DNA of 15,053 nt from an uncultured Paracoccaceae bacterium (GTDB lineage: Bacteria; Pseudomonadota; Alphaproteobacteria; Rhodobacterales; Rhodobacteraceae): positions 1 to 15,053 of the forward strand of contig CALEZJ010000341.1 in assembly GCA_937927885.1 (NCBI GenBank), read 5' to 3'. A program made the translations under genes and the position numbers. The notes under the pieces were generated by a model that did not search any database, was not told the DNA's origin, and saw nothing but the letters and a program-made list of their open reading frames with translations. Below are positions 7,022-14,251 of the stretch, piece after piece (positions within the stretch are counted from its first letter, which is position 1; every line of letters begins with the position of its first letter).

Positions 7022-8457
7022 AGCCATTTCTCCGCGACGGCCCGTTCGGTGCGGGCTGGCCAGACGGGTTGCGAACGGGCATCCAGCCCGGTCTCCGCCA
7101 ACACGCGCGCCGAGCGTTCGCGCGCGTCCTCGATGATGGCCGTGGGGTCCATCCCGCCCAGATAGCGGCCATGGTCATAGGCAACCACCCCGTTGACCAG
7201 AACCAGTTGCGCATCGGTGCCATGCGTGGCCATGACCAGCGCCGCCACCGGATCGTCGGTCAGCCGCTGGCTGGCGCGCTCACGGGCGAACATCACCAGA
7301 TCGGCGCGCTTGCCCGGTTCGATCGACCCGATGACATCCTCCATCCCCACGGCACGGGCGGCCCAGATCGTGGCCATCCGCAGCGCGGTCTCGGGGGTGA
7401 TCGCGTCGCCCCGGCGGTTGTGCAGCGCCTGGAACATCACGGTGGCCTTGGTCTGTTCGACCATGTCCACGGAATAATCCACGGCCGGTCCGTCCGTGCC
7501 CAATGCGCAGGTGATGCCGCGGTCTAGCATCTGCACCCAGGGCCCGACTCCGCCGCCCCGCATCGATTCCGAGGTCGGGGTATACACCACCGAGGCCCCC
7601 GCGCGGGCGATCAGGTCCATGTCCTGATCGGTAAAGTGGATGCCGTGGATCAGCATCCAGCGATGATCGAGCACACCCATCTGGTGCAGGTATTCCACAT
7701 CCGACCGCCCGGTGAGACGCTTGTACATCGTGAAACCGAAGGACATCGACAGCGACCCGCCCGACATGTGCGAGGCCACGCGCAGGTCGAGGTCGCGCGC
7801 CAGCGCCGAGCCCGCACGCACCAGCTCGTCCGAACTGCGGCCTGCCTTGGTGTGATGCGCGTTGCATTCGATCACCGCGGCGATGCGCGTCATGTCGTCG
7901 GCGCGATCGTCCAGACGCGCATGCAGGCCGCGCAACCAGTTGTCGGCCTCGGCGGGACCAAAGGGGTGATTGGGCAGGGCGGGCGTGCGGATCTGATAGG
8001 GGATTCCCACCACATGGCGCAGGCCCGCGGCGCGAAACAGCGCGATGGCCTCGTCCTCGCCACCCGGCTCGCCGCGCGCCATGGCGTGGTTGAAGAAGGT
8101 GGTGGTGCCGGTGCGCAGCATTTCCAGCGCCCCCAGTCGCCACGACGCCAGGAAATCGTCCCAGGTCATGGCCGTGCGGGACTTGCTCGACAGGCCGGCG
8201 GACCAGTGTTCCAGCCGCATCCCGTCGGCCAGGCCCTTGATCATGTTCATGTGCACATGCTGGTGCAGGTTGATCAGACCCGGGCAGACAAAGGCGCCGC
8301 CCGCCTCGATCACCCGGTCGAAGGGGCCGGTCGGAACCCGCTCCATCGGCCCGGCCGACAGGATGCGCGCGCCGTCGACCACGACGAAACCGGGGTCAAA
8401 GACCTCGCCCGCGGCGTTGACGGTGATCACACAGGCGTTTCGGATCAGAATTGTCAT
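7018..8457 (-). CDS. Amidohydrolase 2, TRZ/ATZ (chlorohydrolase/deaminase) family
   Basis: This is a 479-residue metal-dependent hydrolase that would remove an amino, amide or chloro group from a small, often nitrogen-heterocyclic, compound. The N-terminal beta-sandwich (MTILIRNACVITVN, 1-14) leads to the barrel. Metal ligands are visible as NLHQH (His65, His67), His230 in ASHMSG, His274 in HGIHFTD and the catalytic Asp322 in LGTDGP. The Glu three residues after the strand-5 His in deaminases (HxxE) is Gly233 here, so the proton shuttle differs from classical guanine or cytosine deaminases. The start at 8457 overlaps the stop of amidohydrolase 1 as ATGA and has GGGAG 7 nt upstream. The two amidohydrolases share the pattern GT[DE]GP...DM[IV]EQ.KA and look like a tandem duplication. 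Substrate unknown. Confidence 0.92.
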   Translation of the reverse strand: MTILIRNACVITVNAAGEVFDPGFVVVDGARILSAGPMERVPTGPFDRVIEAGGAFVCPGLINLHQHVHMNMIKGLADGMRLEHWSAGLSSKSRTAMTWDDFLASWRLGALEMLRTGTTTFFNHAMARGEPGGEDEAIALFRAAGLRHVVGIPYQIRTPALPNHPFGPAEADNWLRGLHARLDDRADDMTRIAAVIECNAHHTKAGRSSDELVRAGSALARDLDLRVASHMSGGSLSMSFGFTMYKRLTGRSDVEYLHQMGVLDHRWMLIHGIHFTDQDMDLIARAGASVVYTPTSESMRGGGVGPWVQMLDRGITCALGTDGPAVDYSVDMVEQTKATVMFQALHNRRGDAITPETALRMATIWAARAVGMEDVIGSIEPGKRADLVMFARERASQRLTDDPVAALVMATHGTDAQLVLVNGVVAYDHGRYLGGMDPTAIIEDARERSARVLAETGLDARSQPVWPARTERAVAEKWL

Positions 8458-9698
8458 GCGGCTACTCCCAGACCGGCGCGGGCCAGCGTCGCGCGGCGTG
8501 CAGCGGCGGCGCGAGTGATGTCGATGGACGGGACGGGCAGGGTGCGCATCCCCCCCGCCAGGACGAACGCGGCCTCGGTGGCGCGCGTGGTGGCCAGGAA
8601 GGCCGATATCACCTTTGCGCCGATCTGCTGGTGCGGGTGATGCGCGTCGAACACCGCGATATCGGCGCGCAGGCCGACCGCCAGCGCACCGGTCTGCGTG
8701 CCCAGACCCAGGGCCACGGCGGCGTTGCGGGTCGCCATTTCCAGCGCCCGCTCCAGACTCATGGCCGTTGGGTCCAGCAGCAGCGTGTTCTGGATCATTG
8801 TCGCGGCCTTGATCTGTTCGATCATGTCCGTGGTCCAGCCGGTGCCCGGCCCTTCGGTGCCAAGGGCGCAGGGCGCCCCCGCCCGGGCGAGGGCGGAAAG
8901 CGCCCCGCTGCCGGCCCCGCGCAATCCGTCGGCGACCGGCAAGCCGATCACATGGCATCCGGATTCCAGGATCAGGCTGCGGTCCAGGTCATCCAGAACG
9001 GGTGGACAGACCAGCAGGCAACCCGAATCCAGCAACCCCATTTCCATCAGGTGATAAACCGTCGAGCGCGCCATGCGCCGCCCTTCGGCGGTTTGCGTGG
9101 CGGCATCCGCCCCCTGCGGCGCGGCGCGCAGCAGCGCCTGTCGCCCCAGCGCGCGGGCGGTTTCGATGCCGTCGCGAATCGTTGCCTCGCTGGCGCGACC
9201 CTCGGCCAGCGACCGCGGATCGGCCAGAACCGAGACCGCCGCATTGGCGACCTCGCCCGCAAGGGCCGGTGCCACCGCGGCGATGGCGCGCACGCCCCGC
9301 GCGGCAAAGACCGGCATCAGGGCGTTGATCGTGGCGGCATCGAGCGTCGCGGGCATCTCGATCAGCGCGGTGGTGACCCCGCCCGCGGCCAGCGCCGATG
9401 CGGCAAGCCCCGCGGCAATCTGGTGCGCCTCGGCATCCATCGCCCCGGCCAGCGCGGGATCCGGCTGCATCCCCGCAAAGAGATGCGTCCAGTGAACATG
9501 CAGCGCGTCGATCAACCCCGGCAGGACGACCTTGCCCGCGCAATCGACGCGCTCTGCGTCCGGCGCGTCGGGGCATTCGTCCATGGGCCCCACAGCGGCG
9601 ATTTGCCCCGCTGCGTCGGTCAGCACGAAACCGCGCGGGTGGGTGCTGCGGCGGTCATCCATGGTCAGGACGTATCCGTCGGTCAGAAGATAGGGCAT
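8454..9698 (-). CDS. Amidohydrolase 1, TRZ/ATZ-like with a degenerate active site
   Basis: This 414-residue protein has the amidohydrolase layout: N-terminal sandwich (MPYLLTDGYVLTM), GKVVLPGLID (55-64), and a C-terminal GLRADIAVFD (342-351). The start at 9698 is fixed by AAAGGA 6 nt upstream; the frame is open 24 codons further, into the hairpin before it. Several catalytic residues are missing. The metal HxH (His67, His69) is displaced by one residue from the usual N-x-H-x-H spacing. No His is seen where the strand-5 ligand is expected (LLRAAPQG, 189-196). The strand-6 position reads VCPPVLDD (230-237), without His. The catalytic Asp is Glu282 in LGTEGP. It is translationally coupled to the nearly intact amidohydrolase 2, so it may be a non-catalytic partner or have changed chemistry. 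It is a full-length, undamaged frame rather than an obvious pseudogene. Confidence 0.88.
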   Translation of the reverse strand: MPYLLTDGYVLTMDDRRSTHPRGFVLTDAAGQIAAVGPMDECPDAPDAERVDCAGKVVLPGLIDALHVHWTHLFAGMQPDPALAGAMDAEAHQIAAGLAASALAAGGVTTALIEMPATLDAATINALMPVFAARGVRAIAAVAPALAGEVANAAVSVLADPRSLAEGRASEATIRDGIETARALGRQALLRAAPQGADAATQTAEGRRMARSTVYHLMEMGLLDSGCLLVCPPVLDDLDRSLILESGCHVIGLPVADGLRGAGSGALSALARAGAPCALGTEGPGTGWTTDMIEQIKAATMIQNTLLLDPTAMSLERALEMATRNAAVALGLGTQTGALAVGLRADIAVFDAHHPHQQIGAKVISAFLATTRATEAAFVLAGGMRTLPVPSIDITRAAAARRATLARAGLGVAA

Positions 9699-9745
9699 TG
9701 CGCGTCCTTTCGCAGATCGGCACGAGGCGCGATTCGGGTTGAAGG

Positions 9746-9768
9746 GGCGGCGCAGCCTGTGCGCCGCC
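9746..9768 (-). terminator. Intercistronic hairpin after the creatinase-like gene
   Basis: GGCGGCGCA (9746-9754) and TGCGCCGCC (9760-9768) form a perfect 9-bp stem with a 5-nt loop, starting 7 nt past the stop codon of the creatinase-like gene and 47 nt before amidohydrolase 1. No T-tract follows on the reverse strand. It probably sets differential expression within the operon, by partial termination or by protecting the upstream mRNA, rather than ending it. Structure seen; role inferred. Confidence 0.45.
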
Positions 9769-9775
9769 ACCGGTG

Positions 9776-10942
9776 TCAGAGGATCGTAACCTCGGCCGGG
9801 TATTTGTGCATGTTCTCGAACCCGGTCGCCGTGACCAGACCCATGTCGCCCAGTTGCATGCCTGCCTTCTTGTCCTGCGTGGTGGGGTTGGGCTGGATGA
9901 CAAAGGTCATCCCCTCGGCCAGGGCGTCGCCGGGGTGCATCGGCGGCTTGAAACCGTTGGGAACCCCGCTGGGCGGCTGGATATCCACCCCGAACCCGTG
10001 GGCGACGCCATCGACCGTGGTATAGCCAGCATCCCGGATCATCAGCGACACATCATAAAGCTGCTGCATCGTGGTGCCCGGGCGCACGGTGGCCCACAGG
10101 GTCTCGTAGGTGTCCTTCATCGTGCGATAGATCTGGCGGTATTGTTCGGTTGGCTCGCCCAGGAAGAAGGGCCGCAGGATCTGCGAGCAATACATGCCGT
10201 AATTCACCGTCAGTTCGGTGTTGATCACGTCGCCGGCCTGCAACTTGCGGTGCGACCACATCTGATTGGGAACACAGCTGTCGGAGGCGGTCATCTGCGT
10301 GCTGTTCAGATAGAGGAAGGTGAATTCGCAGCCCGCCGCGCGCGCGGCGCTTTCGGCCAGCGTCTGGATGTCACGCTCGGCAACGCCGGGGCGCAGTTCA
10401 CGCCGGAGCGCCTCCATCACCGCGTCGCAGCCCAGGGCGGCCTTGCGTTGCCAGCCGATTTCCTCGGCGCTCTTGCGCGAGCGCAGGCGCTTGATCGGCA
10501 GGCTGAGGTCGATCATCGTCGCGTTCGGCAATTCGCGGCGCAGCCCGTCGATGTCCTGATAGAAGAACTGCCCCACCAGACCAAGCTGGCCCTCGCCGAT
10601 GCCGCGCGCCTTCAGTTCGTTCGCCATGGTGGCGGCGGCGCCGATGTTGCGGTGCACCTGACCGACATCCTGGATCGAGGTCAGCTCGCAGGCGTTGGGA
10701 TAATGGTTGTTGTGGGTGGTCCACAGCTTGGGCTCTCCGGTGCGGGGAACCAGCAGATAGGATTCGTGAAACAGCGCCACCTGCGCGAAATAGTGGACAT
10801 CCGCCTGATAATGGCGTCGATTGCCGCTGTGCCCGAAGATCAGAAGGGCATCGACCCCCTTTTCGTCCATGATGGCGCGGGCAGCCGCAAATCGGCGGTC
10901 CATCTCGGCTTGACTGAAATGGGGGTATCCGTCCTTGCTCAT
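9776..10942 (-). CDS. Creatinase/M24-family protein lacking the metal ligands
   Basis: This 388-residue protein has a creatinase N-terminal domain (about 10-150) and an M24 pita-bread domain (about 160-388). Aligned by eye with methionine aminopeptidase, the five metal ligands D, D, H, E, E correspond to Glu243 (NTELTV), Gln254 (YCSQILRP, the correct 11 residues later), His315 (AHGFG), Gln350 (FVIQPNP) and Gly365 (LGDMGLVT). Only His is kept, so a dinuclear metal peptidase is unlikely. Known metal-free relatives such as creatinase cleave C-N bonds in small molecules, which suits a catabolic island. AGGAG 8 nt before the ATG at 10942 fixes the start; the frame is open far upstream, but only by chance. 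It is the first gene of the reverse operon, with a LacI-type operator over its promoter. The natural substrate is unknown. Confidence 0.9.
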   Translation of the reverse strand: MSKDGYPHFSQAEMDRRFAAARAIMDEKGVDALLIFGHSGNRRHYQADVHYFAQVALFHESYLLVPRTGEPKLWTTHNNHYPNACELTSIQDVGQVHRNIGAAATMANELKARGIGEGQLGLVGQFFYQDIDGLRRELPNATMIDLSLPIKRLRSRKSAEEIGWQRKAALGCDAVMEALRRELRPGVAERDIQTLAESAARAAGCEFTFLYLNSTQMTASDSCVPNQMWSHRKLQAGDVINTELTVNYGMYCSQILRPFFLGEPTEQYRQIYRTMKDTYETLWATVRPGTTMQQLYDVSLMIRDAGYTTVDGVAHGFGVDIQPPSGVPNGFKPPMHPGDALAEGMTFVIQPNPTTQDKKAGMQLGDMGLVTATGFENMHKYPAEVTIL

Positions 10943-10984
10943 GGGTGATTCTCCTGTGTGGGATGAGGTGCGGCTGAAAACTAC

Positions 10985-11029
10985 GCAAGCGATTGCATAA
11001 CGGATAGCACGGGGCCTTGTCCAACACAA
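10985..11029 (-). promoter_or_regulatory. Promoter and LacI-type operator of the creatinase-like/amidohydrolase operon
   Basis: On the reverse strand TTGTGT (11029-11024) and TATCCG (11006-11001) are 17 bp apart. Four bases on is GCAATCGCTTGC (10996-10985; forward strand GCAAGCGATTGC), centred on CG with one mismatched pair. The site covers the expected start of transcription. It lies in the 360-bp divergent gap 10943-11302, which holds no gene. The boxes are weak on their own, but the spacing repeats that at the other two promoters. Confidence 0.55.
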
Positions 11030-11189
11030 TCTGTGGGTTCCGGATTTTCCCTTTCCGTGCCGCAGTGGTCTCCGCGAAGTCACGGAATCCAAGCAAGATT
11101 GCCACCCCTGACCGCGCACCAGCCGTCCGATCCGGCGGGTGCCCGGGTGATTCCAGCGTCTTTCTTCGGCATGGGCCGCAAGAAATGTG

Positions 11190-11233
11190 TTGACAGGAAG
11201 ATCGAAGCCTCGCAGTCTCATGCAAACGATTGC
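11190..11233 (+). promoter_or_regulatory. Promoter and LacI-type operator of the ABC importer operon
   Basis: A consensus -35 box, TTGACA (11190-11195), is followed 17 bp later by CAGTCT (11213-11218), which keeps only the A2 and T6 of a -10 box. GCAAACGATTGC (11222-11233), centred on CG with one mismatched pair, starts 3 bases further on, over the likely transcription start. An imperfect inverted repeat (TTTCTTCGGC at 11161-11170 with GCCGCAAGAAA at 11175-11185) lies immediately upstream of the -35 box. The ATPase gene begins about 75 nt downstream. Confidence 0.6.
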
Positions 11234-11302
11234 CTCCCTGATGACAGTGCCCGGCAAAGGGCGCGCACGGGATGGCGGCAACAAGAACAGGGGAACACAG
11301 GC

Positions 11303-12115
11303 GTGCCAGCGGCCCAGTCCAACACCATGCCCGCCCCCGCGCAAGACGCCATCGTCCTGCGCGGACTGAGCAAGACCTATCGCACCCGCGACCATGGCGA
11401 CGTCTTTGCCCTTCAGCCGATGACGCTCGATCTGGCGGCCGGCTCGTTTGTGGCGCTGGTCGGCCCGTCGGGCTGTGGCAAGTCCACGTTGCTGAAAATT
11501 CTGGCGGGTATCCAGAAACCCTCCACCGGCGAGGCGCTGATCCACGGCCAGCCGGTCGGTGCCGCGCGCGGGGATGTCGGCGTGGTGATGCAATCGCCGG
11601 TGCTGTTTCCCTGGCGGTCGATCCTGCAGAACGTGATGCTGCCGGTGAACGTGCTGGGGTTGGACACCGCGCGTCACCGCACCGTGGCGATGGACATGCT
11701 GAAACTGGTCGAGCTGGAGGGTTTCGAGCGCCGCTATCCGCGCGAATTGTCCGGCGGGATGCAGCAGCGCGCCGCCATCGCCCGCGCGCTGGTCACGGAC
11801 CCCAAACTGCTGCTGATGGATGAACCCTTCGGCGCGCTGGATGCGATGACGCGCGAGCACATGAATGTCGAATTGCAGCGCATCTGGATGGAAAAGAAGA
11901 AGTCCGTCCTGTTGATCACCCATTCCATCCCCGAGGCGGTTTTTCTCGCCGACCGCGTTCTGGTGATGTCGCCGCGCCCTGGCCGCATCATCGAGGACAT
12001 CACCATCGACCTGCCGCGTCCACGTCCCATGAGCCTAATGGGCAGCCCCGACTTCGGCCGCTACGTCGCGCAGATTCGTGAAATATTTCAGGCGCAGGGC
12101 GGGCTTGACGCATGA
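11303..12115 (+). CDS. ABC importer ATPase, SsuB/TauB (nitrate/sulfonate/taurine) family
   Basis: This 270-residue cytoplasmic ATPase powers the importer encoded downstream. Visible motifs are Walker A GPSGCGKST (54-62), the Q-loop at Gln97 in VMQSPVLFPW, the signature LSGGMQQRAAIARAL (149-163), Walker B LLLMDEP (169-175), the D-loop GALD and the switch His207 in LITHSIPEA. Features such as LFPW and MSPRPGRI are typical of the SsuB/TauB/ThiZ group. The start is set at GTG 11303, with AGGGG 9 nt upstream; an ATG eight codons later (11327) lacks a ribosome-binding site. The frame runs open further upstream through the operator and promoter, so a longer start is rejected. The stop overlaps the permease start as ATGA. 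Confidence 0.93.
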   Translation: MPAAQSNTMPAPAQDAIVLRGLSKTYRTRDHGDVFALQPMTLDLAAGSFVALVGPSGCGKSTLLKILAGIQKPSTGEALIHGQPVGAARGDVGVVMQSPVLFPWRSILQNVMLPVNVLGLDTARHRTVAMDMLKLVELEGFERRYPRELSGGMQQRAAIARALVTDPKLLLMDEPFGALDAMTREHMNVELQRIWMEKKKSVLLITHSIPEAVFLADRVLVMSPRPGRIIEDITIDLPRPRPMSLMGSPDFGRYVAQIREIFQAQGGLDA

Positions 12116-12960
12116 CCATGACCGAAACACGCACTCCGGCGGATGCGGGCAGCCCGGCGCGGCCCTCGCGCCTTGCAGGCAAGATCCGCGACTGGCTGGT
12201 GACGCTGGGCTGCTTTGCCCTGACCATCGGCGCCTGGGAGGCGGCCGTGCACGCGATGAACGTGCCCAGCTATGTCGTTCCCGCGCCGACCGAGATTGTC
12301 GCGGCGCTGCACCGCGGGCTTTCCAGCGGCTTGTACCTGCGCCACCTGTCCCACACGCTGCAGGCCTGCCTGATGGGCTTTGCGATCGGCAGCCTGATCG
12401 GCATTGCCCTGGGCGCCGTGATCGCCAGCTTCCGCTTCGCCGAACTGATCGTCTATCCCTATGTGATCATGTTCAAATCCATGCCCAAAGTGGCGCTGGC
12501 GCCGCTGTTCACACTGTGGTTCGGGCTGGGCATCACGTCAAAGATCGTCTCGGCGTCGATCATCTGCTTCTTTCCCTTGCTGGTGAACACCATCGCCGGG
12601 TTGCGATCGGCCGACGAGGACCGGATCAGCCTGATGAAATCCATGGGGGCGACGCCCTTCCAGATTTTCTGGTATCTGCGGTTTCCCAGCGCCTTGCCAT
12701 TCATCATGGCGGGACTGGAACTGGCCGTGGTTCTGGCCCTGATCGGGACCATTGTGGCGGAATTCGTCGGCGCCCGTGCCGGGCTGGGTACGCTGATCCA
12801 GATCCAGAATGCCAACATGGACGGACCCGGGCAGTTTTCGGTCCTGATCCTGTTGTCGGTGATCGGACTGACCATGAACGTGATCGTCCGCAAGATCAAG
12901 AAATGGGTCCTCTTCTGGGATCCTTCGGCCCAGGGCGATGACCCCGGGACTCAAATCTGA
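12112..12960 (+). CDS. ABC importer permease, SsuC/TauC family
   Basis: This is a 282-residue inner-membrane protein with about six hydrophobic segments (roughly 28-47, 84-106, 112-135, 143-163, 197-219 and 241-259). The cytoplasmic coupling loop that contacts the ATPase is visible at about 169-192, with MKSMGATPFQIFWYLRFP carrying the conserved Gly-Ala of the EAA motif. The motif VPAPTEIVAAL near residue 56 is typical of the nitrate/sulfonate/pyrimidine precursor permeases. The ATG at 12112 forms a 4-nt overlap with the ATPase stop; a second ATG two codons later is also possible. Only one permease gene is present, so the transporter is probably a homodimer of this protein. Confidence 0.94.
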   Translation: MTMTETRTPADAGSPARPSRLAGKIRDWLVTLGCFALTIGAWEAAVHAMNVPSYVVPAPTEIVAALHRGLSSGLYLRHLSHTLQACLMGFAIGSLIGIALGAVIASFRFAELIVYPYVIMFKSMPKVALAPLFTLWFGLGITSKIVSASIICFFPLLVNTIAGLRSADEDRISLMKSMGATPFQIFWYLRFPSALPFIMAGLELAVVLALIGTIVAEFVGARAGLGTLIQIQNANMDGPGQFSVLILLSVIGLTMNVIVRKIKKWVLFWDPSAQGDDPGTQI

Positions 12961-13002
12961 CCTGACCGAAACAACCCATTCCAACCGGTAGGAGTGCCTC
13001 CC

Positions 13003-14109
13003 ATGCATCGTCCTGAAATCGACCGTCGCAAGCTTCTGGCCATGATGGGGGGCGGCGCTCTGGCCGGAACCCTGATGACCCCGGACCGGGTTTTCGCCCA
13101 GGCGCTGCAACGGGTGAACTACATGTTCGCGTTCAACAGCCTGTCGACCACGGTGGCGAACCAGACCTCGATCCCGCGCCATTTCGGCATGTTCGAGGCC
13201 GCCGGCCTGCAGGTCGAGCAATCCCCGTCCTCGGGCGGGCCGAACGTTTCGGTGCAACTGGTGGCCAGTGGTGACCAGGACGTCGGGTCTGGCGTGATCG
13301 AACCGGCTCTGCGGCAACTCGCGCAGGGCATCGACATGGGGATCGTGTATTTCTACAACCAGATCCGCCGCAACAACACGGTGATCGTGGTCAACCCCGA
13401 CAGCGATATCCGCTCGCTGGCCGACATGCGCGGCAGGTCGCTGGGGGTCACGGCGCTGGGTTCGGGGCCGGGGCAGGTGATCGGCCTCGCGCTCGAGGAA
13501 CTGGGGATCGACTTTGACACCGAGGTGCCGCAGGTCGCCGTCGGCATCGGGGCGCAGGCGCTGACCGCGCTGCGCAACGGCGAGGTCGATGCCTATACCG
13601 CCGCCGTCGGCACCGTTTCGACCATGGAGGCGCTTGGCGAGCGGTTCCGTTTCCTCGACATGCCGTCCTGGGTGAATGACGTGATCGGGCCGGGCCTGTT
13701 CACCAGCCGCCGCTATATGGAAAGCAACCGCGCCACGCTGGTGGAAATCGGCCGGATCGTCGCCAAATCCACCGTTTTCGTGATGAACAACCCCGAAGCG
13801 GCGATCCGCATCCATTGGGCGCTCTACCCCGAGCAGCAGCCCACCGGTCAAAGCTTCGAGAACGCGCTGGCCACCACGCTGATCGGCATGGAACGCCAGA
13901 TCGACGTCCTCAGGTTCCAGGACGGCGATACCGTGCAGAAGTTCGGCTACATGTCGCCCGAAGCAGTGGACCGCTTCCTGCGCGTCAACCGTCTGCACGA
14001 AGTGGTCACCGACCCGGCCCCGTATTTCACCAACGACCTGATCGACGAGATCAACGACTTCGACGTGCAGGAGATGGTGGATCTGGCCCGCAACTTTACC
14101 ATGCCCTGA
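13003..14109 (+). CDS. Tat-exported substrate-binding protein, SsuA/NMT1 family
   Basis: This 368-residue periplasmic binding protein would capture the substrate for the importer just upstream. The N-terminus has a twin-arginine signal (IDRRKLLAM, Arg8-Arg9), a hydrophobic stretch with GGGALAG, and a likely cleavage after VFA (about residue 32). The mature part shows the two-lobed NMT1/SsuA pattern, including LADMRGRSLGVTALGSG and ALRNGEVDAYTA. Tat export suggests folding before secretion, unusual but not rare for this family. TAGGAG 8 nt before the ATG at 13003 fixes the start; an in-frame GTG at 12994 lies inside that ribosome-binding site. The gap to the permease is 42 bp, so the three genes form one operon. 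The ligand is unknown; relatives bind sulfonates, pyrimidine precursors, nitrate and aromatic acids. Confidence 0.93.
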   Translation: MHRPEIDRRKLLAMMGGGALAGTLMTPDRVFAQALQRVNYMFAFNSLSTTVANQTSIPRHFGMFEAAGLQVEQSPSSGGPNVSVQLVASGDQDVGSGVIEPALRQLAQGIDMGIVYFYNQIRRNNTVIVVNPDSDIRSLADMRGRSLGVTALGSGPGQVIGLALEELGIDFDTEVPQVAVGIGAQALTALRNGEVDAYTAAVGTVSTMEALGERFRFLDMPSWVNDVIGPGLFTSRRYMESNRATLVEIGRIVAKSTVFVMNNPEAAIRIHWALYPEQQPTGQSFENALATTLIGMERQIDVLRFQDGDTVQKFGYMSPEAVDRFLRVNRLHEVVTDPAPYFTNDLIDEINDFDVQEMVDLARNFTMP

Positions 14110-14124
14110 TCCGGGGCCTTGATG

Positions 14125-14147
14125 CGGGGCCCCGCAAGGGGGCCCCG
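14125..14147 (+). terminator. Intercistronic hairpin after the binding-protein gene
   Basis: CGGGGCCCC (14125-14133) and GGGGCCCCG (14139-14147) form a perfect 9-bp stem with a 5-nt loop, 15 nt after the stop codon. An upstream CCGGGGCC (14111-14118) could pair alternatively. There is no T-tract. It may reduce read-through into the next M24 gene or protect the binding-protein mRNA so that this subunit is made in excess. Confidence 0.5.
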
Positions 14148-14251
14148 ACACGGTCGCGCGCCCGGTGTGTCCCCTCACCCGGGCGCCGCCAATCCCGCAT
14201 TTGCCCAGCCCCCGGCCGCCGCACGATCTGCGGCGAAGGAAGAGTCTTGCC

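Noticed and set aside
7018..8958. 646-codon reverse frame extending amidohydrolase 2 upstream
   Set aside because: The extra 167 residues lie over amidohydrolase 1 in another frame and are low-complexity. The ATGA overlap with a GGGAG site at 8457 marks the start.
9776..10942. Assigning the first M24 gene to ectoine hydrolase (DoeA) or true creatinase
   Set aside because: The usual ectoine partners (DoeB, DoeC, DoeD) and creatinine or sarcosine genes are absent, and diagnostic substrate residues could not be recognised by eye.
9776..11923. 715-codon reverse frame suggesting a long N-terminal extension of the M24 protein
   Set aside because: The extension runs antisense through the ABC ATPase gene and the divergent promoters. 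The ATG at 10942 has an AGGAG site and begins the creatinase-type domain.
11033..12115. Longer start for the ABC ATPase at 11033
   Set aside because: It would place the TTGACA box and LacI operator inside the coding region, and the extra residues resemble no SsuB N-terminus.
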